In this document: in pieces, positions 33,528-42,027 of the stretch | Position numbering within the stretch: the stretch's first letter is position 1 | Layout: each line of letters begins with the position of its first letter | Assembly: GCA_001917665.1 (NCBI GenBank) | Contig: MNEL01000026.1 | Location: forward strand, 1-58,623 | Length of the DNA: 58,623 nt | Direction: 5' to 3' | From: Gemmatimonadetes bacterium 13_1_40CM_69_22 | GTDB lineage: Bacteria; Gemmatimonadota; Gemmatimonadetes; Gemmatimonadales; GWC2-71-9 | Translations under genes and position numbers: made by a program | The notes under the pieces: generated by a model | Told to the model about the DNA's origin: nothing | Seen by the model: the letters and a program-made list of their open reading frames with translations, nothing else | Database searches by the model: none

Positions 33528-36500
33528 TTAGAACGTTGGGCCGAGGCTCACCGTCCAGTAACTCTTGTTGCGGAGCCGGTCGAGCGGCTTGGTGTAGTCG
33601 AACCGCAGTACCACAAACCCCAGGAAATTCACGCGAATCGATCCACCCCAGCTCCGTAGCGGGCTGCGCACGGTCTCCGGGTCGTCCCCCGCGTCGCGCC
33701 GCCACTTGACGACCGAGCCCGACTCCCACGCGAGCCCCATGTCGTAGAAGAGCGCTCCCTCGATCGGGGGGAGCCCCACCGGGAGGAATCCCAGGACCAC
33801 GCTGCGGGTGAGCGGGAACCGCAACTCGACGTTTGCGACACCGATTCTCGACCCGATGAGCTCGTCCAGTTCGGAACAGCCGGTTCGGCCGCTCGTGGTC
33901 GTGGTCGAGGTCGCGCACTCGTTGTTGATGAGCGAGCCCGCGGTGTAGCCCCGGATCAGCTCGGTGCTCCCGAGGAATACGGGGAACTGGTCGCCGTCCC
34001 GCCCGAAGCGGCCGAAGAACAGCCCGCGGACCGCGAGCGTGAACGGCCGGGCGAAAAAGTAGCGTCGCCAGTCGGCGAGGCCGCCCAGGAAGCGCCAGTC
34101 ACCGAAGTTCGGGGAGAATTGAACGCGGTAGCGCGAGCCCGCAAACGGGCCGACGTAGCCGAACAGCGCGTTGTCGTGCACCAGCGCGAGCGACGGCGAC
34201 AGGTAGGTGATCGACGGGTTGCTGATGGTCTGCAGGTCCGACTGCGCGAAGATGAGATTGGTTGACTGCTCCACCAGATACTGCTGCTGGAGCACGGCGT
34301 CGGAGATGTTCACGGCGTGCATGCCGAGCTCCACGCGGCTGAACCGGCTGAACGGGTAGTACGCTTGGACAAAGCCGTCCCGGATCACGAAGCGCCGGAT
34401 GCCCACGGTGAGGAGGGACGTGTCGGGTGCGACGGTCTGAATCGTGGTGGGCTGGTAGAAGTAGTACGGCTCCTGCGTGAAGCCGGTGGCCCAATTCAGC
34501 CGGTGCGCCTGGTTGATGTAGGCGGTCAGCACTTGCGCCTCCGACAGACGCCCGTTCACGGCGCCAGCGAACACCAGGGTGTGGTTGCCCAGGAGGTCCG
34601 ACAGCGAAATGGCCGTGCCGCCGAAGAAGCCTCGCCCGAAGTTGTCGCGCTCGTAGCCCACGGTGGGCCGCGCCACGTAGTCGGGAGTGAACCGCGTGTG
34701 GTACGCCTTGAACGTGAACTCGCTCGTATCGGGCAAGGCGGTCGCCGAGTCGAGCAGCGTGCGCACCGTCACCGCGGTCGCGCCGGTTGTGGAGTCGGTC
34801 TTCGGCGGGCTGGCGCTCGAAGCGCGGAAGCCGATAGGCGAGCGGTACACGGACGTCGCCGCGCGCGGCTGGTCGGCGGGTGTGGCCGCGCCCGCCGGCG
34901 TGCCGGAGCGCGTGGTGTCGCGCCGCGTTGCGGCGAGCAGCGACGTCACCGGCGGGGTCGCGGGCTCCCGGTAGGGCTGGCGCCGGAGCGACCGGGGGTT
35001 GTCCACGCCGTACACGTTGTAGTCCCCGTCCTCGTAATAGGCGAAGGCCAGCCGGTCGGCCTGGCGCGCCCACGAGAGCGCGGGCGAGAGCGGTGTGATC
35101 CCGGTGACGCTCGTGAAGACGTCGGTCAGCTGGTAGAGGTTGTGGTCGCCGAAGTCGTACAGGTAGATGTTGCTGATCCCGGTTCGGTCCGAGACGAAGG
35201 CGATCGACCGCCCGTCGGGCGCCCACACCGGGTTGATGTTCTTGCCGTGCTCCATGTGCGGGAGCACTTCGATCGCCCCGTTGTCGAGGTGGTACAGGCC
35301 GATCCGCATGTTCCCGAACCGCAGCTGGCTGAAGTCGGTGCCCGGGCCGCGGTCGGTGGCGAACGCGATGGTCTTGCCGTCCGGGGACCACGCGGGCTGG
35401 AGATCGGCGTCCTTGTCGTTGGTGAGGCGGCGCAGGTCGCTGCCGTCGGCGTTGACGACGAACAAATCGGAGAGCCCGCCGTCATATCCCGTGAACACGA
35501 GCTGGCTGCCGTCGGGCGACCACGCCGGCGTCGTCAGCCCGTTCAGCGGGATGGGGATGCGGCGCAACTCGCCGCCCTTCTTGACGTCGAGGATCACCAG
35601 GTCGTCTTTGTCCTTGTGCTTCGCCGCGATCGCGAAGTAACGCGCATCCGGTGAAAATGATCCCGCCGAGTTGATGAAGCGCAGGCTCTCGTAGTTGTTG
35701 CTGAGGGTGGACTTCACGAGTCGACGTTTGACGTGCCCAGTCTCCGCGTCGGCGAGATACAAGTCGACGAAGAACGAGTTGCGCTCGCTGAAATAGGCGA
35801 TATCCCGGCCGTCCGGCGTGAGTGCCGGCGCGAGATGGAGCGTGCCGTCGGAGCGCTTCTGGTTCAGCACCGGCTGGGCGATGCGGCGGGCGCGATAGTG
35901 CTCGGCGAGCTGCGGCAGATACGTCGTCTGCACCGCGTCGCGCCATTCGCTCGACAGGTCGTCCAGCGACAGGCCCAGCGCCCGCTTGAAGGCGGCCTCG
36001 ACCCCGCCCGCCGTGGAGGCCTGGAGGATCTCCCCGATCACCTCGTCGCCCCACTTCTCGCCGATGTAGGCCCAGAGGGCGTGCCCGAAGCGGTAGGGGA
36101 AAATCCGCGGATCGTAGGTGAGCTGCTCGATGGTCGGCAAGTGGCCTTCCAGCGATGCGTCGCGCAGCCACATCGAGGTGTGCGGATCGATCGGGCCGAT
36201 CGAGAGGTATTCCGCCATCCCCTCCATGAACCACAGCGGTGGGTTCACGTTGATGAGCGTCTGGACCCCGGCACCGATGCGCCCCCGGCTGAACACGTCG
36301 TACTGGAACTGGTGCACCATCTCGTGGCCGATCACATGCTCGAGCTCGGCGTAGGAGCCGGTGAAGGGCAGGACCATGCGGTGCTTGAAGAACTCGGTGA
36401 CGCCGCCTGTGCCCTCACCGATATCGCCGCTGATCGCGTTGGTCTGCTGGAAGTCCGACTGCGAGGCGTACAAGATGATCGGCTTGCGTCCCTGAAACTC

Positions 36501-36728
36501 GTGGTGCAGGACGCGGGAGAGGCGTGCGTACCACCGCTCCGCCATGCGCGCTGCGTCGAGCGCCGCCGCGCGCTCGGCGGCATAGTAGTAGATCTCGAAG
36601 TGATCGGTCTGGATGATCTGGAAGTCGAAGGACCGGTATTGGACCTTGTTCTGCCCGAAGTACTGCGCCGCGGTCGGCGCCGCGCCCGCGAGCGCCAGCG
36701 CCGCCACTGCTGCTGCGATCCGTCGCAT
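33528..36728 (-). CDS. Outer-membrane protein: gluzincin-like domain, TolB-like propeller and C-terminal barrel
   Basis: A 1066-residue exported protein (signal MRRIAAAVAALALAGAAPTAA). Residues 30-290 form a gluzincin-type metallopeptidase-like domain with HEMVH at 135-139 and a downstream E169-G-M-A-E173 (WFMEGMAEY). A TolB/WD40-like propeller follows (PAWSPDGSQLVFTGYDG, PAWSPDGKTIAFATDRG, PVWAPDGRSIAFVSDRTG). The last 400 residues look like an Omp85/BamA-type barrel (FLGSTELIRGYTAGSL, VANVELRFPLTRSVVLGFLP, VNFLGFVVLRFDYTKPL). ATG 36728 is chosen because GAAAGGA lies 8 bases ahead; ATG 36737 would be too close. The terminator at 33461-33502 ends this transcript. Confidence 0.85.
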   Translation of the reverse strand: MRRIAAAVAALALAGAAPTAAQYFGQNKVQYRSFDFQIIQTDHFEIYYYAAERAAALDAARMAERWYARLSRVLHHEFQGRKPIILYASQSDFQQTNAISGDIGEGTGGVTEFFKHRMVLPFTGSYAELEHVIGHEMVHQFQYDVFSRGRIGAGVQTLINVNPPLWFMEGMAEYLSIGPIDPHTSMWLRDASLEGHLPTIEQLTYDPRIFPYRFGHALWAYIGEKWGDEVIGEILQASTAGGVEAAFKRALGLSLDDLSSEWRDAVQTTYLPQLAEHYRARRIAQPVLNQKRSDGTLHLAPALTPDGRDIAYFSERNSFFVDLYLADAETGHVKRRLVKSTLSNNYESLRFINSAGSFSPDARYFAIAAKHKDKDDLVILDVKKGGELRRIPIPLNGLTTPAWSPDGSQLVFTGYDGGLSDLFVVNADGSDLRRLTNDKDADLQPAWSPDGKTIAFATDRGPGTDFSQLRFGNMRIGLYHLDNGAIEVLPHMEHGKNINPVWAPDGRSIAFVSDRTGISNIYLYDFGDHNLYQLTDVFTSVTGITPLSPALSWARQADRLAFAYYEDGDYNVYGVDNPRSLRRQPYREPATPPVTSLLAATRRDTTRSGTPAGAATPADQPRAATSVYRSPIGFRASSASPPKTDSTTGATAVTVRTLLDSATALPDTSEFTFKAYHTRFTPDYVARPTVGYERDNFGRGFFGGTAISLSDLLGNHTLVFAGAVNGRLSEAQVLTAYINQAHRLNWATGFTQEPYYFYQPTTIQTVAPDTSLLTVGIRRFVIRDGFVQAYYPFSRFSRVELGMHAVNISDAVLQQQYLVEQSTNLIFAQSDLQTISNPSITYLSPSLALVHDNALFGYVGPFAGSRYRVQFSPNFGDWRFLGGLADWRRYFFARPFTLAVRGLFFGRFGRDGDQFPVFLGSTELIRGYTAGSLINNECATSTTTTSGRTGCSELDELIGSRIGVANVELRFPLTRSVVLGFLPVGLPPIEGALFYDMGLAWESGSVVKWRRDAGDDPETVRSPLRSWGGSIRVNFLGFVVLRFDYTKPLDRLRNKSYWTVSLGPTF

Positions 36729-36733
36729 GGGGA

Positions 36734-37144
36734 TCATCCTTTCAACCCGTCGTCCCGCGTGCCCCCGGCGAGCACCGGAGCATCGCCCCACAGCCGCTCG
36801 AGCTGGTAGAATTCCCGCAGCTCAGGGTGGAACACATGCACTACGAAATCCACGTAGTCGAGCAACACCCACCGCCCCTGCGCCAGCCCTTCCACATGAT
36901 GCGGTGCGAGGCCGCGCGGCGCCAGCGCGGTCACCAAATGGTCCGCCATCCCCCGCACGTGGGCGTCGGACGTCCCGGAAACGATTACGAAGTAGTCGGT
37001 GGCGGCGCTGAGTCCCCGCAGGTCCAGTACCAGCGGGTCGACCGCCTTGCGATCGAGCAGCGCCTCGGTGACGAGTTGCAGCGCCGCCCGCACGTGCACG
37101 ACCGGCCGCTTCGCCGGGCGACCACCGCGGCTCCTGCTAGTCAT
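36734..37144 (-). CDS. rsfS: Ribosomal silencing factor RsfS
   Basis: A 136-residue protein of the RsfS/Iojap family, which binds ribosomal protein L14 and blocks joining of the subunits under starvation. Family segments are ALLDRKAVDPLVLDLRGLSAATDYFVIVSGTSDAHVRGMAD and LAQGRWVLLDYVDFVVHVFHPELREFYQLERLWGDA. The start ATG is at 37144; the N-terminal 20 residues are basic and not conserved. It sits 10 bases after the DAK2-DegV gene and before the large envelope gene. Confidence 0.93.
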   Translation of the reverse strand: MTSRSRGGRPAKRPVVHVRAALQLVTEALLDRKAVDPLVLDLRGLSAATDYFVIVSGTSDAHVRGMADHLVTALAPRGLAPHHVEGLAQGRWVLLDYVDFVVHVFHPELREFYQLERLWGDAPVLAGGTRDDGLKG

Positions 37145-37154
37145 AGCGCCGCGC

Positions 37155-38963
37155 TCATCCGTTTGTTCCGTCCTCGACTTGGTAGAACACGCCCCACGCT
37201 CCGATCCCCGCATGCGCGGCGATGACTGGCGTGATCGGGCTCACCAGGCACTGCTTGGGCCGGTACCGCGTCACGAGCTCCGCGCGCAGCTGCTCGGCGA
37301 ACTCGGGGATGTCGGCGTGCGCCACGCCGAGCCGGAGCGACTGTGGGCCACGCGCGAGCACGCGATCCAACCGCTCGAGCACGCGGCGCTCGAGCGCCCG
37401 CCTGCCGCGCGCCCGGGCGATGGGGTCGATCGAGCCATCGAGGGATAACGCCATGATGGGCTTTATGTTGAGCCTCGTGCCCAGCCACGCGCGCACCCGG
37501 CCCACGCGTCCCGAGCGGACCAAGCGCTCGAAACTGTCGACCGTGAAGAACCCGCCGGACTGATCGCGGACCCGTGCGAGCTCACGCGCGATCGCCGCCG
37601 GCGGCTCGCCGGCGGCGGCGAGCTCGAGCCCCCGGAGAACGAGCAGGCCCTCGCCCAGGCTCGCGGACCGGCTGTCCACGACCGTGATGCAGCGGGCGTC
37701 AGGGTCGAGCCGGCGGGCTGCCGCCTCGGCGCTCGCGTACGTGCCGGACAGCGCCCGCGCAACCACGACGGCGATCACGTGCTCGCCTGCCCGTGCGGCG
37801 TCGCGGAACGCCTCTTCGAACGCCTGCGGGGTGGGCTGGGAGGTGGTGGCGTCCTGACCGGCGCGCAGGCGCTCGAAGAACTCAGGCGGTGTGAGCTCCA
37901 GGCGATCGCGGTACACGCGATCGTCGAGGATCAGCTGCGTCGGCACCAAGCCAATGCCCTGCTCGAAGACCACCGCATCGGGGAGGTCGCACGCCGTGTC
38001 CGCGACGAACGCGACCGGCCGCTTCGTCAGCAGCTCGCGGCGCTGCGCCCGCATGTCCTCGGCCTTGGTGGACTCCACGGACCCCCAGCTCGCGCCAAGG
38101 GCGAACACCGCGTCCGGGGCATCGGTGTGGATGTGCGCCTTGAGGAGATCGCCCGTCTGGAGCACGACGATGGAGCCGCCGAGGCGCCGCAGCGCGTGCC
38201 GGGCCGCGACCGTCGCCGGCAGCGAGGGGCTGCGGACCATCACCTCGGTGCAGAACTGGAAGTCCCGTGCGGCCTCAACCTCCGTCTGGGCGGCGGCGTG
38301 CGGCACGAGGCGGTCCACCGCGCCTTGCGCGACCTGTCCCTCTTCAATCAGCCGCTTCACCCCGTCGAGGAAGCGCACGAAGCCGAGCGCGCCCGCGTCC
38401 AGCACGCCGGCCGCCTTGAGCACGGCGAGCAGCTGCGGCGTGCGCTCGAGCGCCTGCTGGGCGCGCGTTACGAGGCGCCGCATGAACACCGTGAGGTCGG
38501 GCTCCTCGCCAGCGCGGGCGGCTTCGTCGGCGGCCTCGCGGGCGACGGTGAGGATGGTGCCCTCCACGGGATCGTCGAGTGACCCCTCCAGGCGGTCGAA
38601 GGCCCGGCCGATGGCGCGGGCGAGGTCACGGGCGCTCGCGGTGCGGCGGTCGCCGAGGCCCTCCTCGAGGCCGAGCAGGAACTGGGAGAGCAGCATCCCG
38701 GAGTTGCCGCGGGCGCCGCGCACGCTGGCGCCCGCCAGCGTCGCCGTCACATGAGGAAGGGGGGCGTCACCCAGGTCACGCAGGGCCTGCGCCACCGCGC
38801 GCAGCGTGAGGCAGAGGTTGGTGCCGGTGTCCCCGTCAGGGACCGGGAAGACGTTCATCCGGTTCAGCTCGTCCCGGCCCGCCGCCACCCAGTCGGCGGC
38901 CGCGAGCAGGGCGCGGCGCAGCCGGGGGCCGTCGACGTAGGTGATGCCGGTGCCGCGCGTCAC
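37155..38963 (-). CDS. DAK2-DegV fusion protein, FakA/FakB-like fatty-acid kinase candidate
   Basis: A 602-residue protein joining two domains that are separate in Gram-positive fatty-acid kinase. Residues 1-200 are a DAK2 (DhaK-L-like) nucleotide-binding domain with NVFPVPDGDTGTNLCLTLR and GARGNSGMLLSQFL. A FakA-type middle domain follows (FCTEVMVRS, LLKAHIHTDAPDAVF). Residues 315-600 are a DegV/FakB-like lipid-binding domain (VAFVADTACDLPDAV, TSQPTPQAFEEAF, ALSGTYASAEAAA, FTVDSFERLVRSGRVG). One polypeptide may bind and phosphorylate a fatty acid. The GTG at 38963 is the start; the gene follows rplI by 10 bases. Confidence 0.88.
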   Translation of the reverse strand: MTRGTGITYVDGPRLRRALLAAADWVAAGRDELNRMNVFPVPDGDTGTNLCLTLRAVAQALRDLGDAPLPHVTATLAGASVRGARGNSGMLLSQFLLGLEEGLGDRRTASARDLARAIGRAFDRLEGSLDDPVEGTILTVAREAADEAARAGEEPDLTVFMRRLVTRAQQALERTPQLLAVLKAAGVLDAGALGFVRFLDGVKRLIEEGQVAQGAVDRLVPHAAAQTEVEAARDFQFCTEVMVRSPSLPATVAARHALRRLGGSIVVLQTGDLLKAHIHTDAPDAVFALGASWGSVESTKAEDMRAQRRELLTKRPVAFVADTACDLPDAVVFEQGIGLVPTQLILDDRVYRDRLELTPPEFFERLRAGQDATTSQPTPQAFEEAFRDAARAGEHVIAVVVARALSGTYASAEAAARRLDPDARCITVVDSRSASLGEGLLVLRGLELAAAGEPPAAIARELARVRDQSGGFFTVDSFERLVRSGRVGRVRAWLGTRLNIKPIMALSLDGSIDPIARARGRRALERRVLERLDRVLARGPQSLRLGVAHADIPEFAEQLRAELVTRYRPKQCLVSPITPVIAAHAGIGAWGVFYQVEDGTNG

Positions 38964-38973
38964 GCCGGAGTCG

Positions 38974-39417
38974 TTACTCCTTCACCACACTCACCCGGAT
39001 CTCGGGCCGGACGTCGGGGTGGATCTTGATGCCCACCGGGAAATCGCCCAGCTCGCGAATCGGCTCGGGGAGGTCCACTTTGCGCTTGTCCACGTGGATC
39101 CCGAGCTCTTCGAGCTTGCGTTGGACGTCGCCCGCCGTGACCGAGCCGTACAGCTTGTCCTCTTCGCCAACCTTGACCGCGAACGTGAGGTGGACGTCGG
39201 CGAGGCGGGCAGCCTCCGTTTCGGCGGCGCTCTTCTCGGCGGCGCGCTGCCGGGCGATGCGCTCCGCCTCGTAGGCGATCTTCTTCTTGTTCGCCTCCGT
39301 GGCGGGGTAGGCGAGCCCCTTGGGGAGGAGATAGTTGCGCGCGTAGCCGTCCTTCACCTTGACGACGTCGCCCGCGGCCCCGACATGCTGCACGTCTTCC
39401 CGCAAGATGATCTCCAT
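38974..39417 (-). CDS. rplI: 50S ribosomal protein L9
   Basis: A 147-residue protein with the L9 layout: an N-terminal RNA-binding domain (MEIILREDVQHVGAAGDVVKVKDGYARNYLLPKGLA in adjoining strands), a long charged helix (NKKKIAYEAERIARQRAAEK) and a C-terminal domain (KLYGSVTAGDVQRKLEE). The ATG is at 39417, with GAGAGGAAGCG just before it as a ribosome site. It is the last gene of the rpsF-rpsR-DUF2232-rplI string. Confidence 0.95.
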   Translation of the reverse strand: MEIILREDVQHVGAAGDVVKVKDGYARNYLLPKGLAYPATEANKKKIAYEAERIARQRAAEKSAAETEAARLADVHLTFAVKVGEEDKLYGSVTAGDVQRKLEELGIHVDKRKVDLPEPIRELGDFPVGIKIHPDVRPEIRVSVVKE

Positions 39418-39437
39418 CGCTTCCTCTCGGTGACGGT

Positions 39438-40355
39438 TCAGGCCGGCGCCTTGAGACGGCGCCGGAACTCGAGCCAGGTGTCGGTGACGCCTAGGGTCGC
39501 GAGTCCGGGCACCAGAAACAGCAGCGGCGCGAGCAGCACCGCCGCCACCACGGCCCCGATGACGAGCGCCACCGGCGCGATGCCGAACGCGGCCGAGCAC
39601 GCGACCACGATCGCGATGCCCCGCACCAGATACAGCCCGCCGAGCGCCACGAGCACGTTCAGCGCCGCCAGCTTGAGCGTCGCCACCACCGGCGTGACCC
39701 ACAGGGTGAGCGAGACCACCACAGCCCACACCCAGTGGTCGCCGAAGTGGAACTCGCGGAACGGCGCGAGCGGCGGGCCGAGCGGATTTCGCGCGACACG
39801 GCGGTGCCACTGCCAGGCGAGGGCGAGCCCGGCGAGCGTTTGGAGCGCCAGAGTCGCGGGCACCGTGTCGCTCACGAACCGCACCACGGGCTCGTATAGC
39901 GCGAACGTGCGCGGCTCGATCTGCACCCAGACGCGCATCGCGGCGCTCGCCTGGCGGCGCGCTTCCCAGTGCAGCGCGTCCCAGACGGAGCCGCCCAGGT
40001 GCACGCTCGCGAGCGCGACGGCCGCGACGCCCGCGATCAGCCCCGCCCGGATCGCCCGCCGCAGCACGGGCTCCTGGGCGGGGGCGAGCAGCGCGACGGC
40101 CACGAACGCGGCGGCGACGAGCACCGTGTAGGCTCGCACGAACCCCGTCAGGAGATCGTTCGCGGGGAGGAGCAAGAGGCCGAGGCTCAACGCGCCGACG
40201 CCGGCTGCCGCACCCCACTCCACTGTGGAGCGGGGTCGGGTGGCCAGCAGCAACCCGGCGAGCGGCAGCCCGACCAGGCTGGGCGGTGCCCACGCCGAAA
40301 ATGCGGCGGTGCCGAGCAGCAGCCGCCAGGGCCCTCCCTCCCCCCCCCGCGTCAT
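39438..40355 (-). CDS. DUF2232 family membrane protein
   Basis: A 305-residue integral membrane protein with about eight hydrophobic helices (examples: LVGLPLAGLLLATRP, VAAAFVAVALLAPA, GLIAGVAAVALASVHLG, LVIGAVVAAVLLAPLLFLVPGL). Similar YybS/DUF2232 proteins often sit between rpsR and rplI, as here; they resemble permease-type membrane subunits but have no proven task. It starts MTRGGEGGP at 40355, one base after rpsR. A C-rich stretch (CCCCCCCCGC on the plus strand) lies under its first codons. Confidence 0.75.
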   Translation of the reverse strand: MTRGGEGGPWRLLLGTAAFSAWAPPSLVGLPLAGLLLATRPRSTVEWGAAAGVGALSLGLLLLPANDLLTGFVRAYTVLVAAAFVAVALLAPAQEPVLRRAIRAGLIAGVAAVALASVHLGGSVWDALHWEARRQASAAMRVWVQIEPRTFALYEPVVRFVSDTVPATLALQTLAGLALAWQWHRRVARNPLGPPLAPFREFHFGDHWVWAVVVSLTLWVTPVVATLKLAALNVLVALGGLYLVRGIAIVVACSAAFGIAPVALVIGAVVAAVLLAPLLFLVPGLATLGVTDTWLEFRRRLKAPA

Positions 40356-40356
40356 G

Positions 40357-40578
40357 TCAGCCGATGTAGCCCTTGATGTACGGGAGCAACGCGAGCTGGC
40401 GCGCGCGCTTGATCGCGGTCGCGAGCTGACGCTGGTGGCGAGCGCACATCCCCGACAACCGGCTCGGCAGGATCTTGCCGCGCTCGGTCAGGAATCGGCC
40501 CAAGGTACGGTCATCCTTGTAGTCCAGCACGCGCACGCCGGACTCGCACACCGGACAGGTCTTGGCGGGCCGTCTCAT
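40357..40578 (-). CDS. rpsR: 30S ribosomal protein S18
   Basis: A 73-residue S18 with the family segments [49 protein letters not shown]. Three cysteines in TCPVCESG and GMCARHQ suggest the zinc-binding C+ form. The start overlaps the rpsF stop by 4 bases. S18 binds S6 in the ribosome platform, consistent with coupled translation. Confidence 0.95.
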   Translation of the reverse strand: MRRPAKTCPVCESGVRVLDYKDDRTLGRFLTERGKILPSRLSGMCARHQRQLATAIKRARQLALLPYIKGYIG

Positions 40579-40949
40579 GCTTCATCCTCCTCGAGTTCCT
40601 CCACCTCGGGCGCGATCACCGCGGCGGCGGTCGGCGCTGCCTCCGGCTTGGCCGGGAGGCCTTCGGACACGACCACCAGGTACCGCAGCACGCCCTCGTC
40701 GAGCTTCACCGCACGCTCGTACTCCGGTAGTAGGTCCGCCGCCGTCTCGAACTGCGCCACGACATAGTGGCCCGAGTCGCGCTTCTTGATCGGAAACGCC
40801 AGGGTGCGCTTGCCCCAGTGCGCCACGTTCGTGACGCTCCCCTTGCCGTCCTTGGTCAAGAGGGCGTGGAACTTGTCGAGCCGTTCCGTGATCGCGGGCT
40901 CTTCTAGGGCGCTGTCGAAGATGTATACCGTCTCGTACCGACGAGTCAT
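40575..40949 (-). CDS. rpsF: 30S ribosomal protein S6
   Basis: A 124-residue S6 starting [27 protein letters not shown], with GGGAGG five bases before the ATG. Family segments include [27 protein letters not shown] and [10 protein letters not shown]. The C-terminus is an acidic tail (VEELEEDEA), common in S6. It heads the rpsF-rpsR-DUF2232-rplI group. A hairpin lies 25 bases upstream in its leader. Confidence 0.95.
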   Translation of the reverse strand: MTRRYETVYIFDSALEEPAITERLDKFHALLTKDGKGSVTNVAHWGKRTLAFPIKKRDSGHYVVAQFETAADLLPEYERAVKLDEGVLRYLVVVSEGLPAKPEAAPTAAAVIAPEVEELEEDEA

Positions 40950-40973
40950 GCCACCTCCCTTTGGTCTAGAGCG

Positions 40974-40998
40974 ACCCGACACTGGTGCGGCGCCGGGT
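40974..40998 (-). promoter_or_regulatory. Leader hairpin upstream of rpsF
   Basis: On the minus strand a 9-bp stem (ACCCGGCGC and GTGTCGGGT with two G-T pairs) closes a 7-base CGCACCA loop, 25 bases before the rpsF ATG. In many bacteria the S6-S18 pair binds a hairpin in this leader to control its own synthesis. I cannot confirm that the loop fits that RNA motif. Confidence 0.35.
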
Positions 40999-41107
40999 AG
41001 GGGATTTGTGGGGCGGAAACATAGGCCGGGGCTGTCGCCGGCGGTAGGGGCTCTGGGTCGTGGGGCGGCGGCGCGCACCGTAATGTGCTCGGGCCTCAAG
41101 AGCCCCT

Positions 41108-41123
41108 AGTGACCTTCCTCACA
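41108..41123 (+). promoter_or_regulatory. Crp-like operator 1
   Basis: AGTGA-CCTTCC-TCACA matches 9 of 10 fixed positions of the TGTGA-N6-TCACA site used by E. coli Crp. The flanks are not complementary, so it does not look like a terminator stem. It lies between rpsF and the JAMM gene, 243 bases before the latter. Confidence 0.5.
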
Positions 41124-41172
41124 GACGCGCTCCGCCACGGCCTGCCGCCCTTTTGATGCGAAATTGATGCGT

Positions 41173-41188
41173 CGTGACTACGGTCACA
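41173..41188 (+). promoter_or_regulatory. Crp-like operator 2
   Basis: CGTGA-CTACGG-TCACA matches 9 of 10 fixed positions of the Crp consensus. Its centre is 65 bases from operator 1, about six helical turns. The recognition helix of the Crp-family protein encoded at 16102-16773 keeps the residues needed to read this site. Confidence 0.5.
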
Positions 41189-41350
41189 GGCCGGGGCGCT
41201 GCGGCCAAGCATTCGTTGAGTAACAACTTGTCCCCCCCCGGCGTCACAGGGCGGCGGATCATGGCATCGGTCTTGCTCAGCTGTAGGAGTGCAGCAGCAG
41301 TTCACCCGGCACCAGATGTCCGGGAGCATCAATGACCGAGGGAAGGCACC

Positions 41351-41989
41351 ATGCAGGCAGTCGGAGGTTCGGTTCTCACGCGCGGAGGGCGTGTCGTCGT
41401 GGCGACGGCAGGCCTGATGGTGCTGCTCGCGCTGCAGCCCGAATCGGTACGCCTGGTGGAGCCGGCGGCGGCGGGCCTGGCGCCGAGCGCGACGGCCGTC
41501 CGCACCCTCATCATCTCCGAGCAGGCACGTCGCTACCTCGCGCTCCAGTACCGTTCGTTCCCGACCGAGTTCATGGGGTGCATGATCGGTGAGGTGCGCG
41601 GCGCGACCGTGATTGTGCAGCGCGTCGCGCCGGCAGACGTCGATCCCCCAAAGTCGACCGCGACGCACGTCGTGCCCAAGCAGACGTGCGAGCAGGCCGG
41701 GTGGACGGGCACGGTGGGAATGATCCACAGCCACCCGAGCGGCGAACGCTGCTGGTATTACTTCCCAGGGACCCAGGTCGCGAGCTCCGACGGGCAGTCG
41801 TTCCTGCGGCAGCCATACCCCGTCGACGCGATCATGTGCGGCGATGACGTGGTGTGGATCGCACGCAACATGGTGCAACAACAGGTGCCGCTGACCGATC
41901 AGAGCAAGCGGGCGAACGTGGCACGCGAGCAGCAGCGCGGCAACCGGGTGCATGCGGGCTCGGCCAGCCGGACGGGGGTCGACGAGTAG
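41351..41989 (+). CDS. Secreted JAMM/MPN (Mov34-like) metalloprotease-like protein
   Basis: A 212-residue protein with an N-terminal hydrophobic segment (VVVATAGLMVLLALQP) that looks like a signal or anchor. The rest matches the JAMM fold: E73 in PTEFMGCMIGEV, then H126-S-H128-P and S145-S146-D147. In classic JAMM enzymes the last Asp lies about 10 residues after the second His; here it is 19, with an insert RCWYYFPGT, and the usual S-x-x-D reads A-S-S-D. Four cysteines (C77, C113, C134, C163) fit an exported, disulfide-bonded protein. JAMM proteins cleave isopeptide or peptide bonds; activity here is uncertain. GGGAAGG precedes the ATG. Confidence 0.75.
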   Translation: MQAVGGSVLTRGGRVVVATAGLMVLLALQPESVRLVEPAAAGLAPSATAVRTLIISEQARRYLALQYRSFPTEFMGCMIGEVRGATVIVQRVAPADVDPPKSTATHVVPKQTCEQAGWTGTVGMIHSHPSGERCWYYFPGTQVASSDGQSFLRQPYPVDAIMCGDDVVWIARNMVQQQVPLTDQSKRANVAREQQRGNRVHAGSASRTGVDE

Positions 41990-42027
41990 CGCCGGCACAA
42001 CAGACGGGCGGGCGTGTACCATTCAAA

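Larger units (their letters stand above)
40999..41350. other. Non-coding region between divergent rpsF and JAMM genes
   Basis: This stretch has no supportable gene. It holds two Crp-like palindromes (41108-41123 and 41173-41188), a further TCACAGG half-site near 41245, a C-run of eight at 41232-41239, and the ribosome site GGGAAGG at 41340-41346 for the JAMM gene. I see no strong -35/-10 pair in either direction. Confidence 0.5.
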
